From contig NW_019173947.1 in assembly GCF_001642475.1 (NCBI RefSeq), forward strand, positions 124,001 to 188,000: 64,000 nt of DNA, given 5' to 3'. Shown here piece after piece: positions 21,234-32,464 of the stretch. Position numbers and translations under genes: made by a program. Source of the stretch: Fonsecaea monophora. Taxonomy: Eukaryota; Ascomycota; Eurotiomycetes; Chaetothyriales; Herpotrichiellaceae. Below the pieces are notes generated by a model. The model was not told where the DNA came from. It was given only the letters and a program-made list of their open reading frames with translations, and searched no databases. Positions within the stretch are counted from its first letter, which is position 1. Every line of letters starts with the position of its first letter.

Positions 21234-21848
21234 ATGACCCTCACGACTGAAACGCAGACCATCCCTGCCCAACGTCTGGTGTACCGCTCGTCCATCTCGT
21301 TCTCCACCGCGGAAGCGCGGCTTCGCTCATCAATCCAGCCCGCGCCGAGCTCGTCCGCAGGCGGTATACAACAGGACCAGGGACAGGGTCAGAACCAGCT
21401 ACAGCAACGACCACTACCACCAACAGACCGAGCGACCTGGGAAGCGCGGATTAAGATGCTGGTCGGCCCGTACGGGTTCATGTACTTCCACGAATTTGAC
21501 CACGGGGCTTGGCTGCCTCTGTACGCGCCGCCGAGCGCGACCGTCGTCACGGCCAGTGGGGAGACCAGGAACCTGGGTTGTAAGAGATTCATTCTGGGGA
21601 ATCCGATGATCGCCATCACGATGCTCGAGCATGATCTCAACGCTGGGCTTTGTGTCCCCGTCGAGTTGTGTCTTGTGGAAGAGCCCAGGGGCGGCGTGAG
21701 GATCGTGTGGTACAAGCCTGCGTCCTTGATCGCGGGCTATGAGGGTGTGAAGCAGGAGCTGGTGGACGCAGCGGACGGGCTGAGTGGGAAGCTGGATGTG
21801 TTTGTCAGGTGGGTATTGAGGGACGAGGGAAGTGAGGGAAGGCTGTGA
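21234..21848 (+). CDS. DUF302-domain protein
   Basis: An intronless 204-residue protein. The ATG at 21234 was chosen because the frame upstream starts only at a non-ATG codon. The body shows features I associate with fungal DUF302 proteins: an N-terminal LVYRSSISFSTAEARLRSSI, a central FMYFHEFDHGAWLPLY, then KRFILGNPMIAITMLEHD, LCVPVELCLVEE and IVWYKPASLIAG. Residues about 38-65 are a Gln/Ser/Pro-rich insertion. Bacterial DUF302 proteins are small and of uncertain function; the fungal copies are likewise uncharacterised. No signal peptide or membrane segment is seen, so it is probably cytosolic. Confidence 0.78.
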   Translation: MTLTTETQTIPAQRLVYRSSISFSTAEARLRSSIQPAPSSSAGGIQQDQGQGQNQLQQRPLPPTDRATWEARIKMLVGPYGFMYFHEFDHGAWLPLYAPPSATVVTASGETRNLGCKRFILGNPMIAITMLEHDLNAGLCVPVELCLVEEPRGGVRIVWYKPASLIAGYEGVKQELVDAADGLSGKLDVFVRWVLRDEGSEGRL

Positions 21849-22973
21849 GATTGGTCTGCTACTAAGTGGCATTTAGCTTGTCTCAAATGTTGCCTGTCCT
21901 TGAACTACTCATGGTAAATCTCTATCGTGAAGAGCCAGTGGAGTGTCGAGCGAGGCTGTTGAACAGTCATCGGCCATGTGAGTTGTGTTCAGTAATTACG
22001 CGAGTACAGAGGCAGCATCTGTCCTCGAGCACGATATTGTCGACCAGAAAGGAGCGCACCGATGTCGGGACATGAACAGAGTAGAAAACTCTGGCATAGC
22101 ATGACCAGGTTCTCACTACGATTTCACATCGAAGCAGGTGTTGACCACGACTGGTACTCTTCCCAAACTCCAACCAACAAGGGTTCCAAGCTCATGAAAA
22201 GTATCGCCTGTCAGAGTAAATCCATCGGTACCTCCTGTGCAGGCCGGCACGAAGCCAAGTCGCCCAACACAGGTCAAAGATCATCACCACTCTCTTGTTC
22301 AAGCCGTGATCCGAAGACCGCAGACAAGAACGCAGCGAGAGTAAACATAAGGCTTCACTCTAGGGTACCGAGGACTTTGTGTCGTCAGCCAGGTTGAGGA
22401 TTCTGTGGCTCGTGTGAAGAGCTCAGAAGAGGACGTTTACTATAGAAATGATTCTATGAAGTCTGTAGGAGAAGGACGGTTAGCAGGAAACACATGTGAA
22501 GGGGATTTGACCATCAATTCCATGAGGTCGGGGGTGAACGTACAAAGTCGACATGAAGAAAAGAAAAAAATAAATTGAGGAAGACGCAGCCAACTTATAT
22601 ACCCGGGGAATTTTTCGATAAACGCCAAGAGCGCTATCCGAATCAGTGTTAGTACGAAAGTAGAGCCTCGTTCCGACCTTAGCGAGATGGGCTGCTGGTT
22701 CCTTGGCAACTCAAACACGTGATTGAACCAGCCGAATCGGTCGGTGTCCACTCCTTGCGAATACTGGAAATTTTTCAGACGACGGAGTCACTACCCTGGC
22801 CGTTATGACAGCACCATTGTCCCCCAACGATTCATTTTCTTGCCTAAACTTACCTGTTGGGCGGCGATCCAGCTCATTTTGTGGCAGGGGTTTAAATCGG
22901 CGCTGAAAAGGGAGCCGAAAACCACTCTTTGACCTATTCGGCCAGGGCAGCTCCAGTGCTCTCATTCTCCACC
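21849..22973. other. Intergenic region; possible Cpc1/Gcn4-like site
   Basis: No gene is recognised. At 22785-22790 GAGTCA (complement TGACTC) matches six of the seven bases of the TGASTCA element bound by Gcn4/Cpc1, about 185 bp before the threonine synthase start. A CACGTG E-box lies at 22718-22723. Confidence 0.4.
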
Positions 22974-24629
22974 ATGACAACCACAACTTCCAAATACTCC
23001 AGCACCCGCTATCACGACCAATCGTTAAAGGAATTCTTCAGCTTCGAGGAAGTTGTGCTCAAAGGGTTGGCGTCTGATGGAGGTTTATTCCATCCTCATG
23101 CCGTGCCCAATGTCAGTTCAGAGTACTTGAAGTGGAAAGACCTCTCCTTTTCGGACCTGGCCTTCCAGGTCATGAGACTGTACATCGACGAGCATGAAAT
23201 CTCGGATCAAGAGCTCAAATCAATTGTCGACCGGAGTTACTCGACTTTCAAACACCCAAAGACGGTGCCGTTGGTCACGTTAGACGAGAGCAAGAATCTC
23301 CATCTACTGGAGCTCTTCCACGGACCTACCTTTGCTTTCAAAGATGTTGCCCTGCAGTTCTTGGGAAACCTCTTCGAATTCTTCCTCGTGCGCAAGAACC
23401 AGAAACTGGAGACGGGGCATGCACGCCATCACCTTACAGTGATTGGAGCCACCTCGGGCGACACCGGCTCGGCAGCTATCTACGGGTTACGGGGGAAGAA
23501 GGATGTTAGCATTTTCATCATGTTTCCTGACGGCAAAGTCTCGCCAGTCCAAGAAGCACAGATGACAACTGTTCTCGATCCCAACGTACATTGCTTGAGT
23601 GTTCAAGGTACGTTTGACGATTGCCAGGATTATGTCAAGGCCTTGTTTGCAGATCCGGAAATGAATAAAATCCACCACTTGGCGGCTGTCAACTCGATCA
23701 ACTGGGCGAGGATATTGGCTCAGATCACTTATTATTTTTATGCCTACTTTCAGCTTCTCAAACAGCACCCCGATCTGAAGGAGGTCAAATATGTGGTGCC
23801 AACTGGCAACTTTGGTGACATCTTGGCCGGTTACTATGCGAAGCGCATGGGACTACCAGTGGCGAAACTTGTGATCGCAACCAACGAGAATGACATCTTG
23901 CATCGCTTCTGGCAGACGGGCTCATACACAAAGAAGCAGAAGCCAGCGGAAGAGCCGCACGAAGGCGTCAAGGAAGATGGTGCTCAGGCGCATGAGGATG
24001 GCGTCAAGGAGACATACAGTCCCGCCATGGATATTCTTGTGTCTTCAAATTTTGAACGGCTTCTCTGGCACTTGACCCTAGAACACGAGCTCGATCAAAA
24101 CCCCCACGTCAAAATCGAATCTTCTGTAAGAGTCGCTGGCTCAAAGATTGACGGTTGGTTCAAAGAGTTGAAACAGACCGGATCATTTACCGTGGATACG
24201 CAGATTTTGGACAAAGCGCGTGACATCTTTGGTAGCTCTAGAGTCAGCAATTCAGAGACTCTGGAAGCCATTCGAGATTGCTACAGAGGGGACGCCATCT
24301 CCAAGAAGGGGTATGTGCTTGATCCTCACTCTGCGATCGGCGTGGTTGCGAGCTTGCGAGAAATCTCGGCTGCCGGCTCAGCATCTAAGGCCCCGGTTGT
24401 GTCGCTAGCGACGGCCCACCCTGCTAAATTTGCCGGCGCAGTCGAACTGGCCTTGCAGGAAGAGAAGGGGTTCGACTTCAGCAAGATCCTGCCTCAAGAA
24501 TTTGTCGGGTTAAGCGATAAGGAGAGAAAGGTGTTGAAGGTGTCGGCGACGGAGGGACTGGCTGGGATTCGCCAGATCATTACCCGGGAGGTGGAAAAGG
24601 AAAAAGAGGTCGGGCAAAATGGCGCTTGA
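22974..24629 (+). CDS. THR4: Threonine synthase
   Basis: An intronless 551-residue enzyme. The start is the ATG opening MTTTTSKYSSTRYHD; the frame continues upstream without an ATG. It catalyses the last step of threonine synthesis, turning O-phosphohomoserine into threonine and phosphate with pyridoxal phosphate, in the cytosol. The PLP lysine is Lys123 in TFAFKDVALQFLGN. Phosphate-binding GATSGDTGSAA follows, and a second substrate-binding part is PTGNFGDILAGYYAKRMG. A Lys/Glu-rich insertion of about 30 residues (EEPHEGVKEDGAQAHEDG) follows NDILHRFWQTG and lengthens the protein over yeast Thr4, as I recall for other filamentous fungi. Amino-acid control via a Gcn4-like site upstream is possible. 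Confidence 0.95.
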   Translation: MTTTTSKYSSTRYHDQSLKEFFSFEEVVLKGLASDGGLFHPHAVPNVSSEYLKWKDLSFSDLAFQVMRLYIDEHEISDQELKSIVDRSYSTFKHPKTVPLVTLDESKNLHLLELFHGPTFAFKDVALQFLGNLFEFFLVRKNQKLETGHARHHLTVIGATSGDTGSAAIYGLRGKKDVSIFIMFPDGKVSPVQEAQMTTVLDPNVHCLSVQGTFDDCQDYVKALFADPEMNKIHHLAAVNSINWARILAQITYYFYAYFQLLKQHPDLKEVKYVVPTGNFGDILAGYYAKRMGLPVAKLVIATNENDILHRFWQTGSYTKKQKPAEEPHEGVKEDGAQAHEDGVKETYSPAMDILVSSNFERLLWHLTLEHELDQNPHVKIESSVRVAGSKIDGWFKELKQTGSFTVDTQILDKARDIFGSSRVSNSETLEAIRDCYRGDAISKKGYVLDPHSAIGVVASLREISAAGSASKAPVVSLATAHPAKFAGAVELALQEEKGFDFSKILPQEFVGLSDKERKVLKVSATEGLAGIRQIITREVEKEKEVGQNGA

Positions 24630-26055
24630 GCTGACATTGGTAGAGAAAAATACAATCCTTGCAGTACATTTGATTTTGGTGGCTAGGAGGGCGTGGAAGA
24701 TAGACTCTTGTCGTTGAGCACAAGCAATAACGAAACGTCTACTCCTGTTCAAGATCGAGGACTTGGGTCCGTAGCTCTCTGAACTTGATCAGGCAGGGTA
24801 ATGCTTCCAGTAATCGATTTCGACTCGTACATATTGTGCGTACGCCGTACACCAATGCCACCACTCAGCTCCCGTGAGATGGCAACGGTCCAAATTCTGA
24901 CTTGCGTGCCAGCTGGATCTAGGCCGATACGGGGAGTGTCTTGGTCTCTTTCCTTGTTTGACACTTTCTTGCTTGTATCTCGTATTTGTTGCTTGCAGAG
25001 TCTGCGAGCAAAGGAGACGAACAGAGGCCGACGTGCGCGGCTCCTCGTATGTTCAGCCGCGAGGCAGGCGTTCCCTCCTATTGGTCTGTTTTCAAAGTTT
25101 TTAAACGAGGTGTGAATCAAAATCGGCAATGTTCCGGTTCATCAGACCCAGGTCTCAATTCCACGGCATGGGAGGCCTGGCACCACCTGGCGATTGGGTG
25201 TCCACGGATGTCTGCCTCCTGAACATCTCTGGAATGGTCGATGCATCTGTAACAACTGCCTGTGCATGGCGGCAGAATGAAGAAGTACTCGGCACGGCGA
25301 TAAACGACGTCCGCAGGAGATATTCAACTAATCAGTGAGAGAATATGCAGAAGTGACGAGAATCGGTGTCGAGGGTCCCAATATTCGTATTCAGACTTCG
25401 ACCCGTTCTGTTGCGATGCCAGGCTGAGGCAACGGGAGAAGTTAGCCACGGCAAGACGGAGTTCGAGTCTGAAACGTACTGGATTAGCACCCTTCCTAGG
25501 TAGGATTCGCCAGGCCCGTCGACAATATTATACGGAGTACGAGGTACTTGGAAGTAGGTGTAAGCCAATTTAGGCTTGGGGGCCAGCCAGCCCTAGTGGC
25601 CCTGCTCCCTGCGCCACTTGGCTACAATGAGGTACGAGCACTCGGTAATAACTCGCTGGTTCTCGCACCACTACTGGCTCGGTGCCACCAGCTGGGGTGC
25701 CAGTGGGTGCCAGCCACCCGCCAGCTCGTTCTCCAGATGCTTACCAAAGAAAACCCCTGCCCGATGTTCTATCTTGGGGCTCACTAACCCACTCGCTGAA
25801 AGGTTGTGCTGTGTGCGGCTGCCAGCCCACGCCGTAAGCTATCTCCTTTTGGGCCGACATCATGGCCAGAACTGTGCAGCTGAAAAGCCAACACACAGCA
25901 CTGTGTCGGGATGTCGGTGTCAGCCCTGAACCCATGCTATGCGATGGCGTGAACTTGATGGTAGGTTCGTTGCTTGCGTGATTGTTAACCACTGTTTGTT
26001 GCAACTTCTCTCTTGATGATCTGCTGTTCTTCGTGACCGACGATCAACGCCCGCC
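24630..26055. other. Intergenic region with GGTGCCA repeats and recurrent motif
   Basis: No convincing gene; short frames on both strands lack recognisable content. TACGAGGTAC is at 25538-25547 and GAGGTACGAG near 25629. Several GGTGCCA/CCAGCC words cluster at 25680-25725. Confidence 0.6.
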
Positions 26056-28567
26056 ATGGAGTCCGGCGCAAAAAGGTGAGAGTGACAACGTCCTTCCAAG
26101 AGGGCTGGGCCAGTCCAAGTCGGACGGGTGTAACTGACCTACTTCTATAGGAGACACATTCCACACTGGCCGCCCTTCAAACAACCCTACCAACAGCTGG
26201 GGTCTGCAGACAATGTCCAACTAACTCCCCTGCCTCCTACTGGCGGCTCGAGCCTGCCGAGCGCGAACTTCTTCAGTCCAGACTTCAACAGCAACACAGC
26301 CTACACCCCGGATCCTCTGGCCAGTACACCACAACCCCTCCTCCCATCACCGAGCAAGACGAGCACTGCGCGGTCGCAACGGAAAAGAAGAGGATGGAGG
26401 ACTAGTTCGCGGATAGCGCTGGGTTGCGCAGTGTTGGTGCTGGTAACCAATGTTTGCTTGACCATTGGAGTAGTGACGGGGGGTATGGATATGATGGGTG
26501 GTATGTTGGACCTGAATCGCCGGTACTCTAGTCCAGAGAGAAATACTGACCCAAGTCAGGCATCTACATGGTCTATGCCGGGAGTTGTACAAAGACCGAA
26601 ATGAAGGACACCTGGATTCATCTGGCGCTCAATATTGTGGCCACCGTTTTGCTGGCAAGCTCGAACTACTGCATGCAACTGGTCTCGTCTCCCACTCGCA
26701 GCGAACTCGACAAGGCCCACGCCAAGCAGAGATGGTTGGACGTCGGCATACCCAGCATCCGAAATCTCGGTTCTCTGCGAAAGAAGAAGGTCATTCTGTG
26801 GTGGCTTCTGGGGATTTCATCAATCCCACTCCATCTGGTGTAAGTCTCATCGCTTGGATGTGAGGGCAAGGGGCATAGGGCTAACGGTCTAGTTACAATT
26901 CCATCTTCTACTCTGCCCTTGCGACGAACAACTATAGTGTCCTGTACGCCTCCGAAAGCTTTGCACAGGGGGCTAGCTACGACAAGACCCAATTTCCCGA
27001 CAGCGAAGAATGCAATGTTACCGATATCCAGGCCCATGCCGCCAAGGACTTTGTCAGGCTCAACAATGAGGATTGCATCCACGCGTATGCACGGGATTTT
27101 GTTGAGGATCGCCGTAATGTGATTGTGGTGGTCAAGAATCCTCCTGCAAACGAGGGTTCCCTTTTCAAGATTGCCGACAACGAATTCCCCAAGGTCATCA
27201 CCAGCAAGTACAATGCTTTTGCGTGGATCTGCGACGATCCTGATGTTGTCAATCAAACACACGCATGCTGTGAGAACCAATGGGGGTTTGTGCCATGCTC
27301 GAAGATCACGCCGAAACTGGTCGATATCGCGGATCAGTGGTCTACCGGCGGGTTTGAAGTCGACCATTGCCTCTCGGAGCCCGTGGAATCCCAATGCCAC
27401 TTGCATTTCTCCCTCATCCTTATGAGCGTGGTTCTGGCCTTTAATATTCTCAAAGTTGTCGGAATTGCCTACGTTACCTTCTGGTTAGGCGAGGCTCCCC
27501 TGGTGACCGTGGGTGACGCGCTGCAGTCCTTTCTGTGCAATCCTGACTCCACGACGGAGGGAATGTGTTTGGCAAGCCACTCGAGTATTGTCGCCTCGTC
27601 CAAGCTTGGCTACAAATCCATGCCCATGAGATACGACCCTCAACAGCATCGATTTTTCGAAGCCGCAACCTGGAAACAGTGGGCTTTTCTACTCGGCTTG
27701 TTTACATTCGTGGGCGCCGGGACTGCAGTCTGCCTCGCACTTGGGATCGAGAATCTAAAGGGCGACAGAACTATCCAGAACGCATGGTCGATCGGCTTGA
27801 ACACGGTCAAACCCCAAAATCTGATCATGGGGTGGAATCTACCGGGCTACGGCAACACTTCTATCGCCATTTCCACACTCATAGCCAACGCTCCGCAAGC
27901 GCTGTTCTCCTTCCTCTACGTTTGCTACAACAGTCTCTTCACAGTCATGTTCCTGTCACGCGAACTGATGCGGTTCAGTGTCACGGCTGGTCGAGGACGG
28001 AAGTATCTGCGCGTTAGTGAGGCCAAAGGCGAGCAAAAGTCGACATATTTCCTCAACTTGCCTTTCAAGTATGGCATACCTCTGCTTGTCGGCTCGGGGT
28101 TGATGCACTGGCTTGTGTCGCAGAGCGTCTTCCTGGCAAACATTGCTATTATTCCTCGCGATGGGACAGTGCCTATGCAAGACGAGATTACCACGGTGGC
28201 CTATTCGCCGATAGGTATGCTCTTCCTCCTCTTTCTGGGCTTTGTCCTCCTCGTTTTCCTCATCGCCACGTCATTTCGGAAGCTACCCTTTGGAATGCCC
28301 ATTATCGGGAGCAACTCAATGGCCATCAGTGCTGCGTGCCATCTGCCGCCTGGCATTGACCAAAGCGAACGCGAGGAAATAGTGCTAAGACCGCTGAACT
28401 GGGGTGCCGTGCCCGGTTCAGGCAAAGTCATGGACTTGGGTATCCATAATCCTTACACTCAGAGCTTTCAAAGCGGTGACCTGGACGAGGACGGAACCGG
28501 CTTTGGACACTGTTGCTTCAGTGACCGGGTCCTGGATCCGCCAGTGAAGGGCAAATTCTACATCTGA
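26056..28567 (+). CDS. DUF6536 multi-pass membrane protein
   Basis: Four exons (26056-26075, 26151-26500, 26560-26839, 26893-28567) give 774 residues; phases fit at each junction. The first exon is only 20 nt (MESGAK plus part of Arg). After a Pro/Ser-rich cytosolic N-terminus and a basic patch (RSQRKRRGWR), a membrane segment near residue 110 leads into the domain: YAGSCTKTEMKDTWIHLALN, then LASSNYCMQL with the NYCMQ signature, then SIFYSALATNNY. A long Cys-containing loop (CENQWGFVPC) lies between membrane parts, and about six further hydrophobic segments occupy residues 400-700. This is a fungus-specific family of unknown function; location in the plasma or an internal membrane is inferred. 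Confidence 0.85.
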
Positions 28568-29742
28568 AAAGTTTTGCTGAATGTCTAATGGTTACGATCA
28601 TTCTTTACCCCAATACGATGTTTTCAGCAAGTCGGGTTATCTCAACGGACCTTGTGCGACTGTTTTACGGGTTACCCTTGTGGCTGAAGTATTTTACGTG
28701 GGGTTTACTTCTTTTCTTCCCTTCTTCTGCATAGCGATGGCGTTTCTCCAGCGGGCTGAGGAATTCGGATACCTATTTCCTGTTCTTATTGATACACATA
28801 ACAGCCACGAAGACGGAAGGGTGGCGGAAAGGAAGCCATGTTCCAGGGAAACCAGAGGTGGCGACCCCAATACCCTCTTTTGTCTTGGACACGCCCCAAT
28901 CATGAGAGCCGGAAGTCATGCTCGGGACGAACGAGGGACGAGATGAGATAGACGACGTTCCGCTCGCGGATGTGTACGTAGAATAAATATGCGATGGCAG
29001 GGATGTCCTCTATGGAGAAAGTATATCAATATATGTGTGTGTGTGACCTGTGAATAAATAACTAAAAGAAAGAATTGTAGGGGGTTGGGAGGAGTATCTG
29101 ATCATCCAGGTTTAATGATCCTTATTCATCCGTGTTGGGCTTCCAAGTCTAATGCAATGCGATCCATTCCAATCGTACGCATATGCATATGGATGAATGT
29201 TGCCCGTGTTCACGTCGACGACGACGGTACGTCGCCGTGTCTAGCTAGGTACGAGGTAGGTTGACTAACATAGATGTATATATGCGTACCGGGAGGGCTG
29301 GTATGTTATGCCTAATTATCAGTGTTACCCATCTTGCCCATGTCTTTGTCCTGTCCTGTGAAGCAAGGCAATACAATCCAGACCAATCCACTGCAAGAGC
29401 TCTCTCCTGTTCCCGTACCGAACTGCGTCGCAGGAACTCATGGTACGTAAATAGGTTGCACGGGCGAGAAAAGATGTACGGAATCGTCATGTTATCATAT
29501 GTCATGTCATTTTATGTATTTTCAAAAGACCATGTAATCGACTTCAAAGGTCCGTCCGGTCATCCCTCCCCTCCCACCCACCCAATGCAGTATGTTGCAA
29601 TGCAGTGCCGTGCCCCGCCCATTTATAAACCATGCATGGTATCTTTTTCCCTACGAAAGAAACGAGAAACTCCTGCGCTAGAATATGCAAAAGCCAGCAA
29701 ATCTTGCATTTCGTTCGTTCCAGAGGCGGCGGCGGGCGCGCG
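28568..29742. other. Intergenic region (convergent 3' ends)
   Basis: The DUF6536 gene and the protease gene converge here. Nothing coding is recognised. A short GT run is near 29033-29044, and a GGTACGAGGTAGG copy of the recurrent motif is at 29249-29260. Confidence 0.6.
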
Positions 29743-31194
29743 CTATGAGTGCGGTGCAAAACTGACCGAGGGGCCCGAGGCGTCGAAGACGACGAATTGG
29801 GACTTGAAAAAGACGTCGCCGTAGATGGCAAAGGGGAGGCCCTGGTTGGACTGGAGACCGCCGAAGCAGACTGTCATCACACCCACACGAATGGGGATCG
29901 TTAGCTGGTTTCTTCTACTCTTGTTTCTCGTGATAAAAAAAGTCATGGGTCAGAGAGGGCGAGGGAGAAAGGCAGAGATAAAACGGTCACTCACACTGCT
30001 CCCCTGTCCGTGTGTCCGTGCCCACATTCGCAAAGTTCATCCCGTCGCCTGATACCGTGGCCATGTTATTTCCAATAGCCACCTGCAAGTCCGGCAATTG
30101 CGTGTTGCACGGGAAAATAACACCACCCGCGGCTTGTGAGATCTGGGCGCCATCCACGGTGCCCCAGTACGCGGTGATCATTTCATCAGGCACGAGCATC
30201 AGCGACGTGCCTGTGTCGAGGATCGCTGTGCCGCCGGCAATATTGATGGTTTGGCCTTGCACGGCGGCGGTCGCGGAGTCGACTTCCCAGAAGCCGCGCG
30301 ACGAGTCGACTGGCGCACTGGTCAACTGGCCGCTGAACGACGAGGTGTCGATGTTGCCAAACTCGTATGAACCTACTTCGCCAGATTTTAACTGAGCAGT
30401 AAACACCGGAAGCGTGAGATCCGGAAGGACGTTGTCGAAGAATGTCTTTTGCGGAGTGGGTTGAATGGTGTTGAGTTGCGAGAAAGCGAGACCAACCAGA
30501 CCATTTGCTGCAGAGTCGGTCACAAAACTATCGGCGACGGTGTCCGGCAGGCCGATTGCTTGGGCAGCTACGGTGGCGCCGCCGATGTCGAATTCGTCAA
30601 CACCAACAGGACCGGAGGCAGAGGAACCATCGCCATACGAGATGTTGAAAGTACTACCCTGCAGAGTATTCTGGAAGGTGGTTGATTTGGTGGGATCGTA
30701 GATCGTGTGGCCTTGTTGGGCATTGGCAGGGAGGTTGGTGTTGAAAACCCATCTGTTCGTTGATGTCTGTGTCAGTAACAATGTGTCGTAGACAACAAAA
30801 CGCAAGCATGGGAAGTGACATCGTACGTGTCTGATGAGCCGCTGTCAAAGTTCAGGACCAACGTTTGTCCACCAACGTTCACCGGAGACAAGAATTGGGC
30901 ATCATTCTGCGTGGGCGAAGCACTTGTCTCGCCGTCCTCATTTCCCGTGGTATCAAGCTGAGCCTCGGTGGTTGCCTTGATGGTCGTGGCCACCTCCCCA
31001 CCAGGCAAGAATTCGATGTCGCCAAATCCAAATTTGAACATTGCCTTTCGATATGCAGCTTTGCCATTTGGCCTGTAGTTGTGTTGCTGTATCCGAGGGA
31101 CTTTAAAGGACCGTTTCTGTTTTATTTGGATAGGGCTCGCGAAGATTGCTGTCACGAAAAGAGTGACCAAAAGAAAAGGATAGATTTGAAGCAT
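29743..31194 (-). CDS. Secreted aspartic protease (pepsin family A1)
   Basis: Exons 31194-30827, 30752-29995 and 29870-29743 encode 417 residues; introns are 74 and 124 nt. A signal peptide (MLQIYPFLLVTLFVTAIFAS) and a propeptide of about 85 residues precede the mature enzyme. The first catalytic motif is FDSGSSDTWVFN with Asp117; the usual DTG is DSG, which occurs in active members. The second is AILDTGTSLMLVPDE with Asp302. The flap tyrosine region is NISYGDGSSASG. The C-terminus has CFGGLQSNQGLPFAIYGDVF, where the bilobal fold ends. Role inferred: extracellular protein digestion at acidic pH. Some members have GPI anchors; none is obvious here. The exon 2/3 junction (donor T|GTGAGT) is the least certain. 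Confidence 0.88.
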
Positions 31195-32464
31195 ACTGGG
31201 CCAACGACTTGGGATAAGGATATGACCGAAACGAAAAAGATCGGCGGAGCTCAGCCCACTGGTACCGGACCTGTCAAATTGAACTCGAGGGCGATTGAAG
31301 AAATGAATACAGTGAAGGACCGGCCCTCGATATGTACCAAAAAGAAAAAAAAAGATAGACTGTACGAAAAGGAAAGTGACAAGGCTGGAGAGACAACAAG
31401 GATGGAGGAGTGAAGAAACGGACTGGAGGCCAACATTTTAACAGAATAAAAGTGTAAACTGGATGTTGGTAGAATTACTCCGCAGTGCTGCGGCCTCGTC
31501 TCGAATTGTGCTAGACAGTCTTGGGCCACGCCATCTGCATGTCTCAGGATCGTGATCAACTGGTCAACGATGGACCTGGTGAGCTCCCGATTGAGGCCCA
31601 GAGCCAGGGAGGGGATCTCGGTGTCAAGAAGGGAGCTCTCCACCGACGGCATGATTCTCGACTGGCCAGATCCGAAGGAGCCAACCATAGGGGCGGACAG
31701 GAGTGCATGGCGGTGGCAGTGTGACGTTGAGGCCACTGGATGTGGATGCAACTCCGTTTGCTTGTCGAGGCTGAAGAGTCGGAGGTCTACCGAACGGGGG
31801 CCAGGGGGGTGGGAATGTGTGGTTCTCAGTTGCACTGGTGAGAAATGATGGGGTTGGATGAAAGAGAAAAGGGGTGAAGGTGAAACTGAAGGCGCAGAAG
31901 TTTGAGTTTCATCTTCGGTCTGAGTTTCCGCAGCGGGACTGACGCTAGCCACTTGTGGATCTCGGCGTCTTGGCACGCGCCTCGCCTGTTTTTGTCCAGA
32001 GGGATGGACACAACGAGAAAATACGAGGAGCCCCAGTCAGTCAGGGCCAGTTCACCTTCATGGTGTCCAAGTTCCTGTGTTGGCGTTGGGCCTTGCTCAT
32101 GCACACTCGGTACGAGGGACAGAGGACGAGACACACATTCTGCCCTGTGCAACCTGAGACCAGAAACCTGTGGCATTACCCCACAGCCTCCGTTCCGTCA
32201 CTGTCTCTCCGAGCTTCATCTGCCGCCCAAAACGTGATGGCAGAGCTCATGTGGAGTGCGGCGTGGGAGTGCCTGGTCTGGTATGCTCACAGTAGATCAC
32301 AACAATGCCTGCACTCCGGAGGCTGTTATGGCTGGACTGCCGGAGAGGTGATAAGAATCCCGCCTTCCCCGGACAAAGATGAGCATTTGGGTTTGCACCA
32401 ACCACCGCGGACAAGAGCAAGAGAAACCAACTCCAGTATTCATGAACAATGGATGGTTGCGCTC
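31195..32464. other. Intergenic region with an uncertain minus-strand frame
   Basis: The longest frame (31251-31976, minus, 241 codons) opens only at a non-ATG codon and reads as Ser/Pro/His-rich sequence without a recognisable domain. I do not call it a gene. It overlaps the promoter of the aspartic protease. Confidence 0.5.

Noticed and set aside
25129..25338. 69-codon plus-strand frame in the THR4/DUF6536 spacer
   Set aside because: Short, no conserved motif, and within a repeat-containing intergenic region.
26666..27406. 246-codon minus-strand frame
   Set aside because: Antisense to exons of the DUF6536 membrane protein, which matches its family on the plus strand; no recognisable content.
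31251..31976. 241-codon minus-strand frame between the protease and NBP35
   Set aside because: No ATG until late, low-complexity Ser/Pro/His composition and no domain; kept only as an intergenic remark.
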